Source: Lachnospiraceae bacterium oral taxon 096
Lineage (GTDB): Bacteria > Bacillota > Clostridia > Lachnospirales > Lachnospiraceae
Assembly (NCBI GenBank): GCA_018141845.1
Contig: CP073340.1
Coordinates: forward strand, 955,001-1,019,000
Reading direction: 5' to 3'
DNA length: 64,000 nt
Positions within the stretch are counted from its first letter, which is position 1. Every line of letters starts with the position of its first letter. Below the pieces are notes generated by a model. It was not told the origin of the DNA. It worked only from the letters and a program-made list of their open reading frames with translations, and searched no databases. The position numbers were made by a program, and so were the translations under genes. Positions 7,651 through 14,428 of the stretch are shown one piece after another.

Positions 7651-8739
7651 ATGAAGAAAAGATGGAATGTTGCCATGGGGGTATGCTTTGTGGCGATGGG
7701 CATGGTCTTATCGGGCTGTACAGCAAAGGCAGATAAGACAGATCGTCAAGCTGTGACATCGAGTGTAGTGGCACAGAGTGAAAATAGTGCAAGTGAGGTT
7801 GCTAGCAGTGAGGTCACTTCAGCCGTTGCTGATCAAAATAAAGTGACTACAGAAAAAGTGAGAGTTGGGGCACTCAAAGGGCCAACATCACTTGGCATGC
7901 TCAAAATGATGGAGGATGACAGTGCAAAGGATGTAAACTATGCGTTTCAGGTAGCAGGCTCCCCTGATGAGATTGCACCAAAGCTTGTGAGTGGGGATGT
8001 CGATATTATCGCAGCACCTGTCAATATGGGATCGGTGCTCTACAATAAGACACAGGGCAAAGTTCGTATGTTGGCCATCAACACACTCGGTGTTCTCTAC
8101 ATTGGAGAAAAGGGAGAAAGTGACATAAAGAGCATTGCTGATTTAAAGGGAAAGACCATTTATGCGACAGGAAAGGGTGCATCTCCAGAGTATGTGCTCA
8201 ATTATTTGCTACAAAAGAATGGGTTAGATATGACAAGGGATGTCACCATTGAATGGAAAAATGAGGCGACAGAGGTTCTTGCGGCGGCAAAGACACAGGA
8301 CAAGGCCATTGTTCTTTTGCCACAGCCCTATATGACTGCAGCACAGACACAGATTGAGGGCTTAAATGTTGCTTTTGATCTGACCAAGGAGTGGGATAAG
8401 AGAGGAAATGGCAGTAAATTAATTACAGCAGGTATCTTTACCACACAAAAATATATTGATGAGCATCCAGATCAGGTCAAGGAATTTTTAGAGAAGTATA
8501 AGGCATCTGCACAGTGGGTCAATGAAAATGTCGACCAGGCGGCAGCACTTGCACAAAAATATGATATTATCAAGGAAGGCATTGCAAAGAAGGCCATCCC
8601 ATATTGCAATATCACTTACATTGACGGTGATGAAATGAAGAAGGATGCACAGGGATATCTTTCTATTCTTGCCGATGCCAACAAAGAGGCTGTGGGTGGA
8701 AATCTGCCAGCAGATGATTTTTACTATGTACAAAAATAA
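7651..8739 (+). CDS. ABC transporter substrate-binding lipoprotein, NitT/TauT (SsuA/ThiY-like) type
   Basis: Extracytoplasmic receptor of a nitrate/sulfonate/taurine/thiamine-precursor class importer. It begins with a lipoprotein signal (MGMVLSGCTAKA), then a Ser/Thr-rich linker to about residue 65, then a periplasmic-binding type II fold: RVGALKGPTSLGMLKMM, a DVDIIAAPVNMG segment, and ADLKGKTIYATGKGASPEYVL, which is the typical ligand-region layout. At 362 residues it is slightly long because of the linker. The substrate cannot be told from sequence. It overlaps the permease gene by 14 bases. Confidence 0.82.
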   Translation: MKKRWNVAMGVCFVAMGMVLSGCTAKADKTDRQAVTSSVVAQSENSASEVASSEVTSAVADQNKVTTEKVRVGALKGPTSLGMLKMMEDDSAKDVNYAFQVAGSPDEIAPKLVSGDVDIIAAPVNMGSVLYNKTQGKVRMLAINTLGVLYIGEKGESDIKSIADLKGKTIYATGKGASPEYVLNYLLQKNGLDMTRDVTIEWKNEATEVLAAAKTQDKAIVLLPQPYMTAAQTQIEGLNVAFDLTKEWDKRGNGSKLITAGIFTTQKYIDEHPDQVKEFLEKYKASAQWVNENVDQAAALAQKYDIIKEGIAKKAIPYCNITYIDGDEMKKDAQGYLSILADANKEAVGGNLPADDFYYVQK

Positions 8740-9469
8740 GAAGAATCATTGGAAATACAAGTTTGCAGCAGTGCTTTTGGCACTGCTGTTTTGGCAATTA
8801 TTGACACTGTGGGTTGGAGAGCAACTACTTTTACCCTCTCCACTTCGGGTAATTGAGCGACTCAGTGTCCTGACCAAAGAGAGAGAATTTTTCTCTACCA
8901 TTTTCTATTCGACCAGAAGAATTTTGCTTGGGATGGTATTGGGCATATTTTTTTCGGGAATACTCGGGGCATTGGCAGGAAAGTATGAGGTCTTGGAGAC
9001 GATTTTTTATCCCTATGTGTTGGCAATGAAATCCGTTCCTGTAGCTTCCTTTATTATTTTGGCTCTTGTTTGGGTGTCAAGTAAGAAGTTATCGAGTTTC
9101 ATTTCATTTTTAATGATTTTTCCCATTGTCTATGAAAATGTTTTGCAGGGGATTCGATCTGTTGATCAAAAGATGCTTCAAATGTGTGATGTCTTTGAGA
9201 TTTTTGGTTGGAAAAGAATCCGATATCTCTATATTCCTAATTTGAGACCATTTATTTTGTCTGCACTGTCTTCGGGCATTGGTGTCGCTTGGAAGGCAGG
9301 GATTGCCGCAGAGGTCATTGGAATTCCTGACGGATCCATTGGAAATAAGCTCTACCGAGCAAAGATTTATTTTGAGACTGCGGATCTTTTTGCGTGGACA
9401 TTGGTGATTGTTCTTTTGAGTGTTTGCATAGAAAAATTGTTTGTACTTATGTTGAGAAAAATATTGTAG
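8726..9469 (+). CDS. ABC transporter permease, NitT/TauT type
   Basis: Membrane subunit of the importer encoded by 7651-10058. About six hydrophobic helices are visible, and the cytoplasmic EAA-like loop reads VFEIFGWKRIRYLYIPNLRPF. GIGVAWKAGIAAEVIG near the C-terminus is characteristic of SsuC/TauC relatives. I chose ATG 8726, which overlaps the receptor gene by 14 bases; the reading frame is open further upstream, but that stretch is not conserved-looking. Length from this start is 247 residues. Confidence 0.82.
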   Translation: MYKNKKNHWKYKFAAVLLALLFWQLLTLWVGEQLLLPSPLRVIERLSVLTKEREFFSTIFYSTRRILLGMVLGIFFSGILGALAGKYEVLETIFYPYVLAMKSVPVASFIILALVWVSSKKLSSFISFLMIFPIVYENVLQGIRSVDQKMLQMCDVFEIFGWKRIRYLYIPNLRPFILSALSSGIGVAWKAGIAAEVIGIPDGSIGNKLYRAKIYFETADLFAWTLVIVLLSVCIEKLFVLMLRKIL

Positions 9470-9476
9470 GGAAGAG

Positions 9477-10058
9477 ATGATACAATTAGAGCATATAAAA
9501 AAGACTTATGGTGAAAGCGTCATTTTTCGTGATTTTTCACTGGAAATTCAAGATGGAGAGTGGATTGAGCTGTGTGGAAATTCAGGGGTGGGAAAGACGA
9601 CACTTTTGCAGATGATGATGGGCTTTGTTTGCCAAGATCAGGGGAGAATTCTTGGCGTGCCAAAGAAAATTAGTGCCGTCTTTCAGGAAAATCGCCTCTT
9701 TGAAACTTTTAGTGTAAGGAAAAATTTGTGGCTTGCTAGTCCAAAAGAGAGTGAAAAAAAGCGATTGGAGATATTGAAAGCCATGGAGCTTTTTACATAC
9801 GCCGATCAAAATGTGGAGACATTGAGCGGTGGTCAAAGGCGTCGAGTGGCGATTGCCATGATGCTTGCAAGAAACGCCGATTTGTATGTATTGGATGAGG
9901 CATTTCAGGGATTAGATGATGAGATAAAAGAAAAGGTAATGCAGACCGTCAAGGAGAGTTTGACAGGAAAAACAGCAATATTTGTGACCCATAGTGAGAG
10001 TGAGAGAGTATTTTTTGGCGGAAGAAAAGTAGAATTGCTATTGACAGGAAACACATAA
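9477..10058 (+). CDS. ABC transporter ATPase, NitT/TauT type (short)
   Basis: Energises the adjoining permease. Motifs: Walker A GNSGVGKTT (about residues 35-43), Q-loop in VFQENRLFETFSV, signature LSGGQRRRVAIAMMLA, Walker B LYVLDEAFQGLD and the switch His in VTHSE. At 193 residues it is shorter than the usual 230-260 of SsuB/TauB proteins, because it lacks a C-terminal extension and has a compressed region after Walker A. All catalytic motifs are present, so it should be active. It starts 7 bases after the permease. Confidence 0.83.
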   Translation: MIQLEHIKKTYGESVIFRDFSLEIQDGEWIELCGNSGVGKTTLLQMMMGFVCQDQGRILGVPKKISAVFQENRLFETFSVRKNLWLASPKESEKKRLEILKAMELFTYADQNVETLSGGQRRRVAIAMMLARNADLYVLDEAFQGLDDEIKEKVMQTVKESLTGKTAIFVTHSESERVFFGGRKVELLLTGNT

Positions 10059-10112
10059 CCCTGTATGATGCTTGTATCAGATACAAGTACAAGTTATGTG
10101 GAGGAGAGAACA

Positions 10113-10940
10113 ATGATTAATATAGGGACCATGAGGGCAAGAAGAAGTGTGAGAACTTTTACTGAAGAAAGTGTTGCTTCAGAGTTAATTGAGAAGTTGA
10201 GCGCTTATATGAAAGAACTTGACAATCCATTTCACATTCCAATAGAGTTTCAAATCTTAGATGCTAAGGAGCACAAGGTGAGTAGTCCTGTTCTTGTGGG
10301 AGCACAGACTTATATTGTAGGAAAATATCAAAGACAGCCAAATGCAGAATTGGCATTTGGATATGAATTTGAAAAGTTAATGCTCTGTGCAGTATCTCTT
10401 GGATTGGGGACAGTGTGGATTGCTGGTACAATGGATAGAAAGGCATTTGAAAGGGCAATAGAAGTAAAGGACGGTGAAGTTATGCCAGCCATCACGCCAA
10501 TCGGCTATGCAGCAAACAAAAAGTCTATAAGAGAGGGAATGATGCGAAAGGCTATTAAGGCAGATGAGCGCATAGACTTTGAAAAACTTTTCTTTGATCG
10601 AAATTTTGAGCATCCACTTAAGGAGGCGGATGCTGGAAGGTTTCTGCTGCCACTTCAAATGGTGAGATGGGCACCTTCTGCAACAAACAAACAGCCTTGG
10701 AGATTGGTTGTTGATGGCAATCGCATTCATTTTTATGAGGAAAAGACAAAGGGCTACGATAGGGAAGAGATTGGAGATGTACAGAAGATAGATTTGGGAA
10801 TTGCAATGGCACATTTTGAGATTGCAGCCAATGAGACAGGACAAAAAGGAAGATTTGTGCAGGCAAATCCGAAACTTATGTTGCCAGAGAATACAGAGTA
10901 TATCACGACTTTTGAAATAATGCTACCGCAATCCCACTAG
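10113..10940 (+). CDS. Nitroreductase family protein (TM1586-like)
   Basis: FMN-dependent oxidoreductase fold. The N-terminus MRARRSVRTF matches the FMN phosphate-binding start of nitroreductases, and a second half with MVRWAPSATNKQPWRL repeats the FMN-contact segment, as in the two-lobe single-chain TM1586-type enzymes. ATG 10113 has GGAGG at 10100-10104 (8-base spacing); an in-frame start 48 bases upstream lacks a good site. The last five codons and the stop (10926-10940) fall inside the terminal hairpin of the adjoining insertion element, so the natural C-terminus was probably replaced by transposon sequence. Physiological substrate unknown. Confidence 0.82.
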   Translation: MINIGTMRARRSVRTFTEESVASELIEKLSAYMKELDNPFHIPIEFQILDAKEHKVSSPVLVGAQTYIVGKYQRQPNAELAFGYEFEKLMLCAVSLGLGTVWIAGTMDRKAFERAIEVKDGEVMPAITPIGYAANKKSIREGMMRKAIKADERIDFEKLFFDRNFEHPLKEADAGRFLLPLQMVRWAPSATNKQPWRLVVDGNRIHFYEEKTKGYDREEIGDVQKIDLGIAMAHFEIAANETGQKGRFVQANPKLMLPENTEYITTFEIMLPQSH

Positions 10941-10954
10941 CTTTAGATGGTGGG
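10933..10954. repeat. IS605-type left-end subterminal hairpin
   Basis: Seven-bp imperfect stem CCCACTA/TGGTGGG with an 8-base GCTTTAGA loop, flanked by an outer pairing CTACC/GGTAG (10923-10927 with 10959-10963). It carries the stop codon of the nitroreductase gene. Confidence 0.7.
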
Positions 10955-10999
10955 TTAAGGTAGCAAAAAATAGATATTTGTGATACAATAACTAGCGTT

Positions 11000-11404
11000 A
11001 TGGGAGTATGGAAATCAAAGAATAGACACAAATATTTATTACAGTATCATATTATTTTTTGTATGTATGTATAGAAAAAAGCTTTTAGTATCAAAAGAAA
11101 TATAAGATTATATAAAACAATTTTCTTATGAGATATGCACAAAGAGTAATATAATCATAAATATATGGAAACAGACAAAGACCATATACACTATATGATA
11201 GAAACTGAGCCTACAATATCCATAAGTAAAGTGGTTAATCTAATTAAGAGCTATACAACATATCATATATGGAAAAAGCATACAGAATATCTTAAGAATT
11301 ATTTTTGGAAAGAACATACATTTTGGACGGATGGATATTTTGCTTGTAGCGTAGGCAATGTTTCTGAAGAAATGTTAAAGCAATATATAGAAAATCAAGG
11401 GTAG
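11000..11404 (+). pseudogene. tnpA: IS200/IS605 TnpA (Y1 HUH transposase) pseudogene
   Basis: Reads as a Y1 transposase of about 135 residues only if the frame is changed twice. Frame one gives MGVWKSKNRHKYLLQYHIIF (from 11000); after the T run at 11055-11060 the protein continues one base later as VCMYRKKLLVSKEI, meets a TAA at 11103, and goes on to FSYEICTKSNIII; near 11160 it returns to the first frame as YMETDKDHIHYMIE. The HUH motif (DHIH) and the catalytic Tyr region (EEMLKQYIENQG) survive. The lesions are therefore a net plus-one, a nonsense codon and a net minus-one. The open part alone (11165-11404) lacks the N-terminal half. Inactive in all likelihood. Confidence 0.88.
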
Positions 11405-11421
11405 AAAGGCGGGTAAGCTTA

Positions 11422-12363
11422 ATGTTAAAGGCATATAGATATCGGATTTATCCAAACAAAGAGCAAGAAATACAGTTAGCAAAGACATTTGGCTGTTGTC
11501 GTTTTGTATATAATCAAACCCTTGCGTACAGAAAAGATGCTTATGAAAAAGAAAAAAAGTCTGTCAGTAAGACAGATTGTAATAATTATTGCAATAGAGA
11601 GCTGAAAAAAGCTTATGAATGGCTAAAAGAAGTAGATAAATTTGCTTTAACAAATGCAATTTATAATATGGATAGTGCTTATCAAAAGTTTTTCAAAGAA
11701 CATGCAGGTTATCCAAAGTTTAAGAGTAAGCACAGTAATCGTAAATCATATACAACCAATTTTACAAATGGGAATATAACTGTAGATTTTGATAGAGGAA
11801 GAATAAAGCTGCCAAAATTAAAAAGGGTAAAAATAAAATTACATAGAAAATTTTCAGGTCGGATAAAAACAGCAACTATATCTAAGGTACCAAGCGGCAA
11901 GTACTATGTGTCTGTTCTTGTAGAAACTGAACATAGTCCACTTGTAAAGACAAACGGACAAATAGGATTGGATTTAGGAATAAAAGATTTATGTATCACA
12001 TCAGATGGGAAGAAATATGAAAATCCGAAGACAATTAAAAAATATGAGAAAAAGCTTACAAAATTACAAAGACAATTAGCAAATAAAACAAAGGGGAGTA
12101 GGAACTATCAGAAAAAAAGGAAACAAATAGCACTATGCCATGAGAAAATAGCTAATACAAGAAAAGATTATCTGCATAAGATTTCAAGCGAAATTATAAA
12201 CGAAAACCAAGTGATAGTTTCGGAAAACTTACAGATAAAAAATATGGTGAAAAATCATAATTTAGCGAAAACTATAAGCGATGTATCGTGGTATGAGCTG
12301 ACAAGACAACTGGAATATAAGTCAAAATGGAATGGTAGAAATTATATTAAGATAGATACATAG
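11422..12363 (+). pseudogene. tnpB: TnpB RNA-guided nuclease, N-terminal part (split by IS110 insertion)
   Basis: The first 313 residues of an IS605-type TnpB: N-terminal KAYRYRIYPNKEQEIQLAKTF, helical domain, and RuvC motifs GLDLGIKDL (Asp) and VIVSENLQI (Glu). The ORF breaks off after YIKIDT, where an IS110 element begins; the rest resumes at 14021 with FYASSQLC. The third catalytic Asp and the zinc ribbon are in the detached part, so this fragment cannot be a working nuclease. It starts 17 bases after tnpA, the usual arrangement. Confidence 0.93.
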
Positions 12364-12458
12364 TGTGAAAGAAAGTAGAGGTAAGCCGTAAACCGGCGCA
12401 CTTAAATAAGCTGTCTTAAGTAGGCAACTTATTTGAGGATATAGATTTAGTAGATTGA

Positions 12459-13733
12459 TCAAGAAGCTAAAGGTTCATCAGGAGGAAGCAGTCCTTCCTT
12501 TTGTAAAAGTTTTTTGGCTTGCTTGATAGCCTTAGCCTTCTGTTTTTCAGCTAAAGGTGCAGGCATATCGATTTTGTAAAGATCGCTTGGATTCCATACC
12601 TCTCCGGTAGACAGCATCCGGTAGATGGCTATAAGAATCATACGGGCAATGGCAATAACAGCTCTTTTCTTGCCACGGCGTTTAACAAGGGATTCATATT
12701 TCGTTTTGTAGTAAGGAGACTTGTCAGATTTCACGGCTGCATGAGCACACTGTACTAATGCAGGTTTGAGGTAGACACCGGCACGTGTAATACGGACAGA
12801 TTTCTTCTTACCGGCAGATTCATTGTTGCCGGGGGTAAGACCTGCCCAACAACATAAGCGTTTAGAATTACAAAACTGAGACATATCAATACCAATTTCG
12901 GAGATGATAGTAATTGCACTATCACGTTTGACACCCGGAATGGTAGTTAGTAACCGAATAGCTTTATCATAATCAGGATCGGAAGAAATCAAAGATTCAA
13001 TCTGTTTATCTATATCATTGATTTCAGCTGTGATATAATCCATATGTGCGCGAATTAGGCGCATACGATATTTCTGGGCATCAGTCATCTGATATCCTTC
13101 GATAGATTCAATCACAGCGTCTTCTTTGGATTTGAGGCTCTTAAGAAGTTTTGAAGAGATTTCTTCATGGTTAATCGTAGTACCTGATTGTTCAAGCAGA
13201 TAATCGATAATGGATGAGGATGACTTCCCAAAGATATCGGATACAACAGAATCTAATGCGATATTACAAACAGTAAGAGCATTCTGATATCTATTCTTTT
13301 CACTTGAACGGCAAGAAACAAGCTTGTAACGATATCTTGTGTATTCTCTAAGAATACGGATCAACCTACAAGGAATGTAGCTGCTTTTCACAAGTCCCAG
13401 TCGGAATAAGTCTCCAATCCATTTAGAATCTTTGGTATCGTCCTTGTTACCCTTAACAGCTTTAACCCATTTGGGATTAGCAATGGTAACGTTGATTTGA
13501 TCTTCGAGAAGATTAAAGACAGGAACCCAGTATTTACCTGTGGATTCCATACAGACATCATGGCATTCATTTTTAAGAAGCCACGATTTAAAGTCTAAAA
13601 TAGAATTGTTGAAGGTAGAGAATCGCTTCTTTTGATAAGAAGGTTCAATACCGGCGGTAGTTTTGATGATTGTGGCAACAAGAAAAGATTTGTGAACATC
13701 GACACCACAACAGGTTTGATAAGTAACTTTCAT
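12459..13733 (-). CDS. IS110-family DEDD transposase (bridge-RNA-type recombinase)
   Basis: A 424-residue recombinase. The N-terminal RuvC-like DEDD domain shows GVDVHKS (first Asp), CMESTGKYW (Glu), NPKWVKAVKGNKDDTKDSKW (two Asp), and the C-terminal Transposase_20 domain shows LLTTIPGVKRDSA and CCWAGLTPGNNESAGKKK, including the serine expected to act as nucleophile (ESAGK). Both domains are whole, so the enzyme may be active. ATG at 13733 has AAAGGAG upstream (13741-13747 complement); a longer frame to 13784 lacks a site. IS110 relatives use a noncoding bridge RNA from the flank to choose target and donor. Confidence 0.93.
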   Translation of the reverse strand: MKVTYQTCCGVDVHKSFLVATIIKTTAGIEPSYQKKRFSTFNNSILDFKSWLLKNECHDVCMESTGKYWVPVFNLLEDQINVTIANPKWVKAVKGNKDDTKDSKWIGDLFRLGLVKSSYIPCRLIRILREYTRYRYKLVSCRSSEKNRYQNALTVCNIALDSVVSDIFGKSSSSIIDYLLEQSGTTINHEEISSKLLKSLKSKEDAVIESIEGYQMTDAQKYRMRLIRAHMDYITAEINDIDKQIESLISSDPDYDKAIRLLTTIPGVKRDSAITIISEIGIDMSQFCNSKRLCCWAGLTPGNNESAGKKKSVRITRAGVYLKPALVQCAHAAVKSDKSPYYKTKYESLVKRRGKKRAVIAIARMILIAIYRMLSTGEVWNPSDLYKIDMPAPLAEKQKAKAIKQAKKLLQKEGLLPPDEPLAS

Positions 13734-13739
13734 AGTGTA

Positions 13740-14020
13740 ACTCCTTTCGCAAAAGATAAGAAGCCATTGACTGAACTGCCACACAATAAAACAAAGAGCT
13801 TTAACAATTCTTAGTGTACGGATTCATGATACCACTTATTTGTGCTTGAAAAGACAGAACTTACACTGATTTTTATGCTGTCTAAAACAGAGAAAGTTTT
13901 TACAACTTTACCTCCCGTGCTTTGTAGTATAGCTTCTTGTTATATATTTTAAATCACAGAGTTGAGATGTAAAACACTTTCATTACTATTTGTGCCGCGG
14001 CTTGCCCGCGGAATGGAGAT
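13740..14020 (-). ncRNA. Candidate IS110 bridge RNA / noncoding left end
   Basis: A 290-base noncoding stretch upstream of the transposase, the position of the bridge RNA in IS110-group elements. Foldable parts on the minus strand include a stem AGACAG/CTGTCT (13852-13857 with 13878-13883) enclosing about 20 unpaired bases, which is what a target- or donor-binding loop would look like, a nearby AAAGTT/AACTTT hairpin (13893-13909), and a CCGCGG/CCGCGG hairpin at the outer edge. Assignment is by position and fold only; the ends and the guide loops are not proven. Confidence 0.5.
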
Positions 14021-14185
14021 TTTTATGCAAGTAGCCAGCTATGTTTTAGTTGTGGATATAAAAATACAAATGTAAAAGATCTAAAAGTAAGAGATTGGAT
14101 GTGTCCTTTCTGCAATACAAAACACGATAGAGATATCAATGCGGCAAAAAATATATTGACAGAAGGATTAAGACAAGTAGTATAA
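14021..14185 (+). pseudogene. tnpB: TnpB C-terminal part (zinc ribbon and last RuvC motif) detached by IS110
   Basis: In frame from 14021 this reads [15 protein letters not shown], then the second half of a four-cysteine zinc ribbon ([10 protein letters not shown]) and the final RuvC Asp ([11 protein letters not shown]), ending at TAA 14183-14185. Joined to 11422-12360 it restores a normal TnpB of about 367 residues. It has no start codon or ribosome site of its own. Confidence 0.9.
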
Positions 14186-14290
14186 GAAAAAACAATAGGG
14201 CAGGGACTGCCCGAATTAACGCCTGTGGAGATAGTAGGTTGCGAGGTCAGCGAAGCAGGAAGCCCATAGGCTTTAGACTATGGGTAGTTC
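14186..14290 (+). ncRNA. Candidate omega-RNA / right end of the IS605-type element
   Basis: Directly after the tnpB stop: a hairpin GGGCAG/CTGCCC (14199-14213), the sequence GAATTAACGCCTGTGGAGA (14213-14231), and the right-end hairpin CCCATAG/CTATGGG (14263-14284). The same hairpin plus GAATT-ACGCCT-GGAGA order follows the other tnpB of this window at 55030-55066, as expected for a shared omega-RNA scaffold. In known systems the guide is the flanking DNA just beyond the right end, here from about 14291. Confidence 0.6.
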
Positions 14291-14306
14291 ACTTAGAGTA
14301 GGGAAT

Positions 14307-14386
14307 ATGGATGTAAAATTTTCATTTGCGGACAGCATAGAGGCGATGCGTCGATACATTGAAAGTAAGAAAATAAGAAAAATTAG
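14307..14386 (+). other. Short orphan coding-like remnant
   Basis: Between the IS right end and the terminator an open frame reads MDVKFSFADSIEAMRRYIE and a lysine-rich tail, then runs into the terminator. The composition looks protein-like, and it could be the C-terminal stump of a gene cut off by the insertion, but I cannot assign a family. It has no ribosome site. Confidence 0.3.
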
Positions 14387-14428
14387 AAAAAGCAGGGAGG
14401 ATTTTTGGCGAAATCCTCCCTGCTTTTT
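14387..14428. terminator. Bidirectional terminator between the IS region and proA
   Basis: Strong stem AGCAGGGAGGATTT/AAATCCTCCCTGCT with a TTGGCG loop, A-run on the left and T-run on the right; its right arm abuts the proA stop codon. Confidence 0.9.

Larger units (their letters stand above)
12361..14020 (-). mobile_element. IS110-family insertion sequence inside tnpB
   Basis: About 1660 bp between the codons for YIKIDT and FYASSQ of tnpB. It carries one DEDD transposase gene on the minus strand and a long noncoding stretch (13734-14020) upstream of it, as in IS110-group elements. No terminal inverted repeats are evident, again as expected. A GC-rich palindrome (CCGCGG at 13995-14000 and 14006-14011) lies near the transposase-upstream end. 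A hairpin (AAATAAG/CTTATTT, 12404-12434) lies near the other. The exact ends are inferred from restoring the TnpB reading frame, and could shift by a few bases. Confidence 0.88.
10926..14290 (+). mobile_element. IS200/IS605-type element (tnpA pseudogene + tnpB) interrupted by an IS110-family element
   Basis: Left-end hairpin at 10933-10954 (stem CCCACTA/TGGTGGG around GCTTTAGA), a Y1 transposase pseudogene, tnpB, a probable omega-RNA region, and a right-end hairpin at 14263-14284 (stem CCCATAG/CTATGGG around the same GCTTTAGA loop) ending near GTTCAC. Subterminal hairpins with matching loops at both ends are the hallmark of this single-strand transposon group. tnpB is split by a separate element at 12361-14020. 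With tnpA broken and tnpB split the unit cannot move by itself. Exact cleavage points are estimated. Confidence 0.85.

Noticed and set aside
7255..10940. A metal-efflux or copper-resistance operon
   Set aside because: Only the HMA protein points to metals; there is no P-type ATPase, CsoR or CopY-type regulator, and the ABC genes are import-type.
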